The notes below the pieces were generated by a model that worked only from the letters and a program-made list of their open reading frames with translations, was not told where the DNA came from and did no database searches. The position numbers were made by a program, and so were the translations under genes. Shown piece by piece: positions 1 through 5,659 of a stretch of DNA of 9,647 nt. Position 1 is the stretch's first letter. Every line of letters begins with the position of its first letter. Source of the stretch: Gammaproteobacteria bacterium (GTDB taxonomy: Bacteria; Pseudomonadota; Gammaproteobacteria; SZUA-152); the NCBI GenBank assembly GCA_030617485.1, contig JAUWVK010000053.1:1-9647 (forward strand), given 5' to 3'.

Positions 1-182
1 GCCTTTGCACCGGCATCACCTTTGTATTTTTTACCAACATCAGCCCAGGCTGGACCAACAATTTTTTTATCAACACTGTGGCAAGCCAGACAACCGCTCT
101 TTTTCGCCAGTTCCAAATCCGCCATCGCGCTACCAGATACCAGTAATGCAGCAGCTCCAAGAGTAAAAATCACAGACTTCAT
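1..182 (-). CDS. Cytochrome c-551-like periplasmic monoheme cytochrome (5' part, cut by window edge)
   Basis: Reading the minus strand from the ATG at 182 gives about 60 residues before the window ends. Residues 1-21 form a signal peptide: a Lys near the start, a hydrophobic core, and a likely cut after Ser-Ala-Met-Ala. The mature protein begins Asp-Leu-Glu and carries a CLACH heme-attachment motif at 31-35. This is followed by a conserved Val-Gly-Pro-Ala-Trp-x-Asp-Val stretch (about 42-49) and a Lys-Tyr-Lys-Gly turn. That pattern matches the small class I cytochromes c-551/c-552 (about 100 residues). They carry electrons in the periplasm to terminal or nitrite reductases or to peroxidase. 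The distal Met ligand would lie in the missing part. A strong GGAGGT ribosome site sits five bases before the ATG. The gene has its own upstream gap, so it may be transcribed alone. The partner oxidase or reductase cannot be told from this window. Confidence 0.85.
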   Translation of the reverse strand, partial: MKSVIFTLGAAALLVSGSAMADLELAKKSGCLACHSVDKKIVGPAWADVGKKYKGDAGAK

Positions 183-187
183 AATGC

Positions 188-193
188 ACCTCC
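188..193 (-). promoter_or_regulatory. Ribosome binding site of the cytochrome gene
   Basis: The minus strand reads GGAGGT here, five bases before the ATG at 182. This is a near-perfect Shine-Dalgarno and fixes the start of the cytochrome. Confidence 0.8.
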
Positions 194-216
194 ATCTAAA
201 TAAAACTTACCGATGG

Positions 217-247
217 GTTATACATTAGCAGGCGTAGCTGAACACAA
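217..247 (-). promoter_or_regulatory. Candidate sigma-70 promoter for the cytochrome gene
   Basis: On the minus strand TTGTGT (242-247) is followed by TATAAC (217-222), 19 bases apart; the spacing is about 18 if the -10 is read as GTATAA. The -10 is 5 of 6 to consensus, but the spacing is long and the -35 only partial. It lies in the 89-base gap between the peptidase stop and the cytochrome start, which is where a promoter would be needed. Assigned by eye. Confidence 0.3.
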
Positions 248-271
248 ACTGAACAGGGGGCAGAATCGGAG

Positions 272-1441
272 TTATTTTAATAACTTATTGTATTTATTCG
301 ATAATTTATTTAAACGATGCCTCAATGGAGACCATGGGTCGGACCATTCCAGGCCATTTTTCATTAAGGCTTTGCATAGCTTTAATTCGTCGCTGACATC
401 ATCCAGATGAACAAATTCTGGTGCGGGACCCAATGGTTTTGGGCAATCCATTCCCCCATCCAGCCCCTGATTATGGTAATTCCCCAGCGGTAAGGTTATA
501 CCAACCGTCGGCAACCCCCAGGCGGTTGTTGCCGTTGCCTCACAGGCCCCTCCGTCCATCAGTCGACGCTGGTGTCGGTCTGGCAATGTTTTTAATGCCA
601 ATTCAGATAACACCTGAAGCGCCCCACTATCAAACGGAGTTCGGCGATCTCCAAGTCGAACTACAGGCCCTTTGCCAATACGCGCACCTGACAAATGACG
701 GGATGCTTCCAGACTGACACAAACAACAGGTCTTTTAGCAGACTGTAACCAGCCAAGGTTGAGATGTTTTACTGCACCGACAAAACCAACTTCCTCGGCA
801 CGCGTTAGCAACCCTATAAACGAATTGTTTTTGCGCTGTTGACGGAAGAGATCAATAGCCGTAGAAACAATACAAAACACACCGACAAGATCGTCAGCCG
901 CTCGGGTGTATAATTTTTTGCCACTAAGCCAGCTGTGCGAGCGGAATGAAAAACTACCAAACAAAGTGCTGGCCCTGGTATCCCGAAGACTGTCGTTCAC
1001 TTTTTTAAAACGTACAACTGCGGTATCAATGGCCATTTTAGATTTCAGCAAGCTGACGTTCGATAACGCCCCCTCTGCCACAAGGCCACTGTTATCAGCC
1101 AGCCAGACTTTTGCGCCAGTAAGATGTTTTAATGGAGAGCCGCCATACCATTTAATAGCCAGGGAATTTTTATTTAACCAGCGAACACCATGAAATCCAG
1201 GGTGATCCATGTGAGCGATAAAAACACGAACGGGTTCTTTGTTTTTTTTCTTTAAGAGTCGGTGATAGTCGGCTTTAGAATCTACGCCAATAACAAGGTT
1301 GCCAATCGGATCATGAAAATGGGGGACATTTGCCTGCTGCAAATGTTTACTCACACACTGAGCTACGTGGATTTCACGAAATGGAGCGGCGGGTTGTTGA
1401 AGTATGTCTTTTAGAAGTAATAAACGTTTATTGCTAAGCAT
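272..1441 (-). CDS. M42-like di-zinc aminopeptidase (clan MH), cytosolic
   Basis: The 389-residue protein has the metal-binding pattern of M42 (glutamyl/TET-type) aminopeptidases, which remove N-terminal residues from peptides. Visible in order: AHMDHPGF at 76-83 (metal ligand His77), AADDLVG at 181-187 (bridging Asp183), a TRAEEVG motif at 213-219 (catalytic Glu216, metal ligand Glu217), Glu245 in a Ser-Leu-Glu-Ala segment where the family usually has Asp, and a late His323 in an Asn-Tyr-His context. Spacing matches archaeal TET peptidases closely. No signal peptide or membrane segment is seen, so a cytosolic enzyme is expected. The ATG at 1441 has no clear Shine-Dalgarno, but an in-frame stop just upstream leaves no better start. 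It lies 34 bases behind bactofilin and is probably co-transcribed with it. Family assignment is solid; the substrate is unknown, and the Asp-to-Glu change makes M42 subfamily placement less certain. Confidence 0.82.
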   Translation of the reverse strand: MLSNKRLLLLKDILQQPAAPFREIHVAQCVSKHLQQANVPHFHDPIGNLVIGVDSKADYHRLLKKKNKEPVRVFIAHMDHPGFHGVRWLNKNSLAIKWYGGSPLKHLTGAKVWLADNSGLVAEGALSNVSLLKSKMAIDTAVVRFKKVNDSLRDTRASTLFGSFSFRSHSWLSGKKLYTRAADDLVGVFCIVSTAIDLFRQQRKNNSFIGLLTRAEEVGFVGAVKHLNLGWLQSAKRPVVCVSLEASRHLSGARIGKGPVVRLGDRRTPFDSGALQVLSELALKTLPDRHQRRLMDGGACEATATTAWGLPTVGITLPLGNYHNQGLDGGMDCPKPLGPAPEFVHLDDVSDELKLCKALMKNGLEWSDPWSPLRHRLNKLSNKYNKLLK

Positions 1442-1475
1442 TTTTGCGTAATTTAAGAAATAGGATTAAAGCAAC

Positions 1476-1889
1476 TTAATCTGAATCACGCTGATCGGTA
1501 TAACGTTTTACCTTTGCCATATGAATCTCACCATCATGGACAGCGCCCTCAGCAATGGCTATAAATTGGCTAGTAAGGCTCCCTTTGATTCTGGCCGTGG
1601 AAACAATATCCATCTTATTTTTAGCCACAACGTCACCCGTAACCTCTCCTGCAATAACAATGTTATCCGCGGTAATATTTCCCGTCCAGACACCACCTTC
1701 ACCAATAACTAATGTACCATTCAGATCGCAGTCACCCTCTACACTGCCAAGGATTATGCTATGCCCTGTACCAGAAAGACTGCCTTTAAAATTATTGTCT
1801 GAACCGATACTGGTAGAAAAACCATCCAGGGAATCAAGAGTTCTTCTCCCTTTGCTTGTGGACATACTGATGGATGGGTCTTTTTCCAA
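1476..1889 (-). CDS. Bactofilin (DUF583 polymer-forming cytoskeletal protein)
   Basis: The 137-residue protein is a bactofilin. These proteins polymerise without nucleotide into filaments that position cell-envelope enzymes or shape the cell. Residues 1-25 are a polar, flexible tail. From about 26 to 122 the sequence shows the repeating short hydrophobic/Gly pattern of a right-handed beta-helix, including Gly-x-Ile/Val-x-Gly-Asp turns, for example near 47-54 and 80-87. Residues 123-137 are a charged tail. The start is a TTG at 1889, supported by a strong AAGGAGA six bases upstream. The first ATG (residue 9) has no ribosome site. No membrane-binding hydrophobic N-terminus is evident, so anchoring, if any, is by a partner. 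It sits 68 bases downstream of fabB and 34 bases upstream of the peptidase. In many bacteria bactofilin genes lie beside an M23 cell-wall peptidase; here the neighbour is an M42-type enzyme instead. Confidence 0.88.
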   Translation of the reverse strand: MEKDPSISMSTSKGRRTLDSLDGFSTSIGSDNNFKGSLSGTGHSIILGSVEGDCDLNGTLVIGEGGVWTGNITADNIVIAGEVTGDVVAKNKMDIVSTARIKGSLTSQFIAIAEGAVHDGEIHMAKVKRYTDQRDSD

Positions 1890-1894
1890 AACGA

Positions 1895-1901
1895 TCTCCT
1901 T
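1895..1901 (-). promoter_or_regulatory. Ribosome binding site deciding the TTG start of bactofilin
   Basis: The minus strand reads AAGGAGA here, with six bases between GGAG and the TTG at 1889. No comparable site precedes the first in-frame ATG eight codons later, so the non-ATG start is preferred. Confidence 0.75.
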
Positions 1902-1957
1902 TGATACGGCTAGTACGCGCAGTAATTAAAACGCTACGTTAGATATTTATTTTGCAG

Positions 1958-3175
1958 TTAGCTAGTAAAACGTTGGAATACAAGACAAGCATTCGTACCA
2001 CCAAACCCAAAACTATTAGACATAACAGTATTCAGTTTTGCGTTATCAATTCGCTTACGCACAATAGGTAATCCTTCTGCTTCAGGATCCAGCTCTTCGA
2101 TATTGACGGACTCAGCAACAAAATCACCTTCCATCATCAGCAAGGAATAAATAGCTTCGTTAACTCCAGCGCCACCAAGCGCATGTCCTGTCAGAGATTT
2201 GGTTGATCCAATCTTTGGTGCATTATCACCAAATACTTCACGAATAGCGCCAAGCTCTTTGGTATCACCTACTGGCGTACTGGTACCATGCGCATTGATG
2301 TAATCGATGTCGCCATCTACCGTCGCCATGGCCTGCTGCATACAGCGCACTGCGCCTTCACCAGATGGTTGCACCATGTCATAGCCATCAGATGTAGCAC
2401 CATAACCTACCAGCTCAGCATAAATTTTTGCGCCGCGTTTTTGTGCATGTTCCAACTCTTCCAGTACCAGTAGACCTCCACCGCCAGAAATAACAAAACC
2501 ATCACGGTCGGCATCGTAGGCACGTGAAGCTTTATCGGGTGTCTCATTATATTTCGATGAAAGTGCTCCCATAGCATCGAACATTACGGAGCTTTCCCAT
2601 CCCACTTCCTCTCCACCACCGGCAAAAACAATGTCTTGCTTACCCATCTGGATAAGCTCCATGCCATTACCTATACAGTGTGCGCTAGTGGAACAGGCAG
2701 AACTGATGGAGTAATTGACACCCTTGATCTTGAAAGCAGTTGCCAAATTGGCAGAGGTAGTGCTGCCCATGGTTTTTGGCACCATATACGGACCCACACG
2801 GCGAATACCTTTGGAGCGCAAAATATCTGCTGCAGCAACTGTACTGGCATGGGAGGCGCCGCCAGAACCCACAACCAGTCCTGAACGTGGATTGGATATC
2901 TGCTCCTCGTTTAAACCAGAATCATCTATAGCCTGTTGCATGGCAATGTAATTAAACGCGGCTGCATCGCCCATAAAACGCTTTATCTTGCGATCAATTA
3001 ATGCAGCAGTATCAATATTTATATCGCCATGAACATGGCTGCGAAATCCAAGATCAGCATACTCCTGGCTAAAGCTGATACCTGAACGCCCTTCCTTTAA
3101 TGAATCGGTAACTTCCTGTTTATTATTTCCAATGCTGGAAACAATACCTAAACCGGTGATAACAACACGTCTCAC
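1958..3175 (-). CDS. fabB: 3-oxoacyl-[acyl-carrier-protein] synthase I (KAS I)
   Basis: FabB condenses malonyl-ACP with acyl-ACP. With FabA it carries the cis-3-decenoyl intermediate into unsaturated fatty acids. The 405-residue protein is full length (the E. coli enzyme is 406). The catalytic Cys161 lies in SSACSTSAH, His296 in [12 protein letters not shown], and Lys326 and His331 in [15 protein letters not shown]. The Gly-rich C-terminal SFGFGGTNA is at 388-396. All four active-site residues of KAS I are present at nearly E. coli spacing. The start is GTG at 3175. An upstream GAGGG overlaps the fabA stop codon, with 11 bases between the two genes, so translation is probably coupled to fabA. 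The fabA-fabB order is typical of Pseudomonas-like gammaproteobacteria. Nothing looks damaged. Confidence 0.96.
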   Translation of the reverse strand: MRRVVITGLGIVSSIGNNKQEVTDSLKEGRSGISFSQEYADLGFRSHVHGDINIDTAALIDRKIKRFMGDAAAFNYIAMQQAIDDSGLNEEQISNPRSGLVVGSGGASHASTVAAADILRSKGIRRVGPYMVPKTMGSTTSANLATAFKIKGVNYSISSACSTSAHCIGNGMELIQMGKQDIVFAGGGEEVGWESSVMFDAMGALSSKYNETPDKASRAYDADRDGFVISGGGGLLVLEELEHAQKRGAKIYAELVGYGATSDGYDMVQPSGEGAVRCMQQAMATVDGDIDYINAHGTSTPVGDTKELGAIREVFGDNAPKIGSTKSLTGHALGGAGVNEAIYSLLMMEGDFVAESVNIEELDPEAEGLPIVRKRIDNAKLNTVMSNSFGFGGTNACLVFQRFTS

Positions 3176-3186
3176 GTTAAAAACCC

Positions 3187-3738
3187 TCAGAAATCTTCAG
3201 TCGAAGTGAACAAGCCAACCCGCAAGTCTTTGGCACTATAGATTTCCCTTCCATCAACTTCCATTACCGCATCGGCAATACCCATAACCAACTTGCGAAG
3301 AATGACGCGTTTCATATCGATACGATAAATAACTTTTTTATTTTTTGGCGTAACCTGGCCAAAAAATTTCACCTCACCAGCTCCCAGTGCTCGGCCTCGA
3401 CCCGGACCACCCATCCAGCCTAGATAAAATCCGACTAGCTGCCACATTGCATCAATACCCAGACAACCCGGCATAACGGGATCTCCTGGAAAATGGCACT
3501 CAAAAAACCACAAGTCTGGTGTTATATCCAGTTCAGCAATAATTTCACCTTTACCGTAGGCCCCACCTGTTTCGGATATGCGTGTTATACGATCACACAT
3601 AAGCATAGGTGGTGAGGGCAATTGCGCATTACCAGCCCCATACATTTCACCGCTTGAGCATGTTAATAACTCTTCACGTGAAAATTGATTTGGTCTGGAT
3701 GAATTTTCAGACGCATTTTCTTTCTGGATTGATCCCAT
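3187..3738 (-). CDS. fabA: 3-hydroxydecanoyl-ACP dehydratase/isomerase
   Basis: FabA dehydrates 3-hydroxydecanoyl-ACP and isomerises trans-2- to cis-3-decenoyl-ACP, the step that introduces the double bond in anaerobic unsaturated fatty acid synthesis. The signature is [20 protein letters not shown]. In the longest reading (from 3756) catalytic His is residue 88 and Asp is residue 102, matching His70 and Asp84 of E. coli FabA. The LWFF segment, FYLGW helix and C-terminal DLRVGLF are also conserved. The ATG at 3738 is chosen (183 residues). A TTG at 3756 would add six residues but has no ribosome site, whereas GGGAGAAG lies upstream of the ATG, if at a rather long 11-base spacing. Compared with E. 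coli (172 residues) the N-terminus carries a dozen extra polar residues rich in Ser, Asn and Glu. Cytosolic; first gene of the fabA-fabB unit. Confidence 0.96.
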   Translation of the reverse strand: MGSIQKENASENSSRPNQFSREELLTCSSGEMYGAGNAQLPSPPMLMCDRITRISETGGAYGKGEIIAELDITPDLWFFECHFPGDPVMPGCLGIDAMWQLVGFYLGWMGGPGRGRALGAGEVKFFGQVTPKNKKVIYRIDMKRVILRKLVMGIADAVMEVDGREIYSAKDLRVGLFTSTEDF

Positions 3739-3749
3739 TGTGACCACTT

Positions 3750-3753
3750 CTCC
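3750..3753 (-). promoter_or_regulatory. Ribosome binding site favouring the ATG start of fabA
   Basis: GGAG on the minus strand, within GGGAGAAG, lies 11 bases before the ATG at 3738. The spacing is longer than ideal, but it is the only purine-rich site near either candidate start. Confidence 0.45.
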
Positions 3754-3827
3754 CAAGCATATTTAAAGTCAAATTTTGATTTTTGTTATGACTTTCTATT
3801 ATCCAATGTATGTACCCGCACTTTTCT

Positions 3828-3843
3828 GCTCGCGAGCGTACGC
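3828..3843. promoter_or_regulatory. Overlapping palindromes upstream of fabA (possible operator)
   Basis: GCTCGCGAGC (3828-3837) is a perfect 10-base palindrome and GCGTACGC (3836-3843) a perfect 8-base palindrome sharing two bases with it. A second GCGTACAC lies at 3911-3918. They are about 90-180 bases before the fabA start. Fatty-acid repressors of the TetR family (FabR in enterics, DesT in Pseudomonas) bind palindromes ahead of fabA/fabB. From memory, FabR sites begin with an AGCGTACA-like half. The match here is partial, so the link to FabR/DesT is inference. Confidence 0.3.
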
Positions 3844-4051
3844 ACATTTATTAATCTTCATTTCTGATAACCAATGAGCCTATATCTACCGCTTAGGCAC
3901 ATCAATAGCCGCGTACACTAACACATTGACGCAGTTTTTTGCAGAAGCCAACTATCGGGATCAGTAAAACAACGATAGATCTACCCAATAATAGGAACAC
4001 GATTAAGGAAATCTTTACCTTATGAAACAATAGTCTATATCTAATTATGTG

Positions 4052-4078
4052 GCAAAAAGGTTCGTTAATCCAACCCTT
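4052..4078 (-). terminator. Candidate Rho-independent terminator after the calcium-repeat gene
   Basis: On the minus strand AAGGGTT (4072-4078) can pair with AACCTTT (4056-4062) across a 9-base loop, giving seven pairs with one G-T. The arm ends in a T-run that continues for only two more T. It lies just past the stop at 4085. The stem is short and the U-tract overlaps it, so it is a weak candidate. Confidence 0.35.
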
Positions 4079-4084
4079 CCCCTG

Positions 4085-4618
4085 TCACTCAGAAGGCCTT
4101 TGTGCTGGATTTTCCGCATCTCCCGGGTCGGTACCTGCCTTTACCTCATCCCCATCCCATATTCCATCACCATCCGAATCCATCAGCATCGGGTTAGTAA
4201 AATAGGTTTGAATTTCAGCTCCATCATCCAGGCCATCAAAATCACTATCTGCGTGCTGTGGATTAGAGCCTAACTCCAGTTCGTCGTTATTAGAAATACC
4301 ATCACCGTCTAGATCACCTGACCTGGGGTTTTTGGGATCAGGCTGGCTATCTGCCTCGGTGGGATCAGAACCCAGACGTACTTCAATACCATCCAGAAAA
4401 CCATCGCCATCGGTATCGGCTATAAGAGGAAGCGTCCAATATTGATTCACCTCGAGACCATCAGCTAAGCCATCAAGGTCAGTATCCGAGAGCTGTGGAT
4501 CGGTTCGATGAATTCGAGCCTCGTCAAGATCTGTCAGGCTATCACCATCGGAATCTTCGTGTTGGCCTGACATCACGATAGCGGGCATCAAAACCAGCAA
4601 CACAAACAAGATCGGCAT
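4085..4618 (-). CDS. Small exported acidic protein with six thrombospondin type 3-like calcium-binding repeats
   Basis: The 177-residue protein starts with a hydrophobic stretch (residues 2-16) that looks like a signal peptide, though it lacks the usual basic N-terminus and has no lipobox Cys. The rest is six Asp-rich EF-hand-like loops of the form DxDxDGxxDxxE. They begin at about residues 22, 45, 68, 102, 124 and 147, with spacings of 23, 23, 34, 22 and 23. Between loops are Asn/Asp-Pro turns typical of bacterial thrombospondin type 3 repeats (for example SDP, SNP, TNP, TDP). Such repeats bind calcium and stiffen extracellular or periplasmic proteins. No enzyme or adhesion domain is present, so the protein is essentially only repeats. 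Its ATG follows the stop of the Crp-like gene by three bases (TAA ATA ATG, same frame) with no clear ribosome site, which implies translational coupling. Export and calcium binding are inferred; the role is unknown. Confidence 0.8.
   Translation of the reverse strand: MPILFVLLVLMPAIVMSGQHEDSDGDSLTDLDEARIHRTDPQLSDTDLDGLADGLEVNQYWTLPLIADTDGDGFLDGIEVRLGSDPTEADSQPDPKNPRSGDLDGDGISNNDELELGSNPQHADSDFDGLDDGAEIQTYFTNPMLMDSDGDGIWDGDEVKAGTDPGDAENPAQRPSE
4145..4555 (-). repeat. Coding tandem repeats: six DxDxDG calcium loops
   Basis: Residues 22-158 of the exported protein are six copies of a 12-residue Asp-rich loop plus linker. Periods are about 23 residues (roughly 69 bases), with one longer interval of 34 residues between the third and fourth copies. 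The copies are diverged at the DNA level, so this is an old repeat array and not a recent expansion. Confidence 0.8.
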
Positions 4619-4621
4619 TAT

Positions 4622-5269
4622 TTACCAGGCTGCCGGCAAACGTTCATTTATAGTAATAATTTTTTTCTCGATAGTGATATAACCGCCGATTGTAAGATCA
4701 CGCAGAATTCGACTCACCATTTCTCTGGATGCCCCGACCATGCTGGCAATTTCACGTTGAGTCAGTTTTTGTCGAATAACTCTCTTACCATCATGCTCCT
4801 CAGACATATCCAGCAATGTGTGCGCTACGCGTCCATACACATCCATAAGAGCTAGACTGCGGACATTTTCACTCAATTCCCGCAACCTGCGAGCCAGACC
4901 CCGGCTAACTTTCAGAGAAATAGTCGGGTTCTTTTCCATACATTGCTCAAATGCCGATTTGGATATTACCGCCAGCTGAGTCTTTTCAAGCGTCACCACC
5001 GATGCAGAGCGTGGCGCACTATCCAATAACGCCAATTCTCCAAAATACTCATCTTCACCTTGCACATTCAGGGTAACTTCTTTTCCTTCATCATCAGACA
5101 AATATACTTTCACCTTTCCAGACAAAATAACGTACAGAGAATCGGATTGATCTCCTTCGCTCAAAATTATCGTGTTTTTGGAGAAATTACGTGTCACAGC
5201 GAGCTTCGTGACGGCTTCCAAATCAGATGCCGATAATTCAGAAAATAGTGAAATTTTGTCCAGTACCAT
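4622..5269 (-). CDS. Crp/Fnr-family transcription regulator (cyclic-nucleotide-binding type)
   Basis: Numbered from the TTG at 5275, residues 10-115 are a cyclic-nucleotide-binding beta-roll, with GELALLDSAPRSASV at 79-93 as the phosphate-binding cassette (Gly79, Glu80, Arg89, Ser90). A long dimerisation helix spans about 117-145. The winged helix-turn-helix is at about 171-194, where SREMVSRIL closely matches the Crp recognition helix. There is no Fnr-type Cys cluster, so an iron-sulfur sensor is unlikely. The ligand helix has Leu134-Ser135 where E. coli Crp has Thr127-Ser128, so nucleotide preference may differ. The start is taken as the ATG at 5269 (215 residues). AGGAG lies nine bases upstream of it but only three from the TTG. 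The gene is followed after three bases by the calcium-repeat gene, so the two are probably one operon. Targets cannot be deduced from this window. Confidence 0.9.
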   Translation of the reverse strand: MVLDKISLFSELSASDLEAVTKLAVTRNFSKNTIILSEGDQSDSLYVILSGKVKVYLSDDEGKEVTLNVQGEDEYFGELALLDSAPRSASVVTLEKTQLAVISKSAFEQCMEKNPTISLKVSRGLARRLRELSENVRSLALMDVYGRVAHTLLDMSEEHDGKRVIRQKLTQREIASMVGASREMVSRILRDLTIGGYITIEKKIITINERLPAAW

Positions 5270-5278
5270 CGTCAATCT

Positions 5279-5283
5279 CTCCT
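5279..5283 (-). promoter_or_regulatory. Ribosome binding site deciding the ATG start of the Crp-like gene
   Basis: AGGAG on the minus strand lies nine bases before the ATG at 5269 and only three before the in-frame TTG at 5275, which favours the ATG. Confidence 0.7.
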
Positions 5284-5291
5284 GTTTACTC

Positions 5292-5301
5292 TCAGGCCTG
5301 A
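5292..5301. promoter_or_regulatory. Palindrome TCAGGCCTGA in the Crp-like gene leader
   Basis: A perfect 10-base palindrome 23 bases upstream of the Crp-like ATG, next to CCAGG/CAGG repeats. It could be an operator or part of a leader hairpin. A 10-base palindrome can also arise by chance in a window this size. Confidence 0.2.
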
Positions 5302-5437
5302 AAACCAGGGGTAAAAGCCTGTCTTACCTGACTAAATAAGTATGTTTCCTTGCTATCTTGTCATTATGAACTATTTTATGTTCTCGGCATGAGGATAGCC
5401 CCATTATCCAGCAATAACCGTAATGGGAATATTGCAC

Positions 5438-5466
5438 ATTATAGATGCGGAATACTTCCTACTGAA
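5438..5466 (-). promoter_or_regulatory. Candidate sigma-70 promoter for the Crp-like gene
   Basis: The minus strand has a perfect TATAAT (5438-5443) preceded at 17 bases by TTCAGT (5461-5466), which matches the -35 at only three of six positions. If used, it gives a leader of about 160 bases before the ATG at 5269. Confidence 0.3.
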
Positions 5467-5514
5467 TAAATAATTTTGAGCTATTCTATATTTCAGAAGA
5501 GATGAGAAAAACCT

Positions 5515-5532
5515 GATGCACTAGATGCACTA
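5515..5532. repeat. Perfect 9-base tandem duplication GATGCACTA
   Basis: GATGCACTA occurs twice head to tail with no mismatch, about 130 bases upstream of the orphan gene. It could be a slippage product or a pair of direct-repeat protein sites. No insertion element lies between or beside the copies. Confidence 0.6.
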
Positions 5533-5646
5533 ACAAGGAGCTTGGACAAGGACGTCATAATCTCACTGCCTGTTTCTCACCTCACAGATTAACCCCGATA
5601 TCGTTTCACAGGCTCCTAAAAAAGCAATTAACGGCAGAAAAGCCAT

Positions 5647-5651
5647 GGGAG
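5647..5651 (+). promoter_or_regulatory. Ribosome binding site favouring the inner ATG of the orphan gene
   Basis: GGGAG lies eight bases before the ATG at 5660. The earlier in-frame ATG at 5645 has only a weak AGAAAAG upstream, so the inner start is preferred. Confidence 0.55.
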
Positions 5652-5659
5652 CACACGTT

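Larger units (their letters stand above)
3739..4084. other. Gene-free region between the calcium-repeat gene and fabA
   Basis: No convincing coding frame on either strand. Read on the minus strand it must hold the 3' end of the crp-type unit and the control region of fabA-fabB. It contains a candidate terminator (4052-4078), two GCGTAC-type palindromic elements (3836-3843 and around 3911) and GATAAT on the minus strand at about 3799-3804, which could be a -10 box. No matching -35 was found, so no promoter is called. Confidence 0.6.
5270..5659. other. Gene-free region between two divergent genes
   Basis: About 390 bases separate the Crp-like gene (minus) from the orphan plus-strand gene; no coding frame is convincing. 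It should carry both promoters. Items seen: TCAGGCCTGA (5292-5301, perfect 10-base palindrome) in the Crp-like leader; a possible minus-strand promoter at 5438-5466; a perfect 9-base tandem repeat at 5515-5532; and GCCTGT (5568-5573) facing ACAGGC (5608-5613) across 34 bases. No canonical TGTGA-N6-TCACA Crp site was found. Confidence 0.55.

Noticed and set aside
1929..1945. Small hairpin (AACG-TAG-CGTT) between fabB and bactofilin as a terminator
   Set aside because: Only four base pairs and no following T-run on the minus strand; read-through from fabB into bactofilin remains possible.
2636..2884. Open frames on both strands inside fabB
   Set aside because: They overlap the fabB active-site region in other frames, and the fabB frame is fully conserved.
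3931..3944. GCAG-TTTTTT-GCAG as a hairpin or operator
   Set aside because: The two GCAG copies are direct, not inverted, so no stem forms; likely chance.
4085..4618. Dockerin/cellulosome domain in the Asp-rich protein
   Set aside because: Six regularly spaced loops with Asn/Asp-Pro turns and no paired dockerin helices fit thrombospondin type 3 repeats better.
4616..4624. Same-frame TAA ATA ATG between the Crp-like and calcium-repeat genes as possible stop-codon read-through making a fusion
   Set aside because: The downstream protein starts with its own hydrophobic export signal, which would be pointless behind a DNA-binding domain; simple coupled translation explains it.
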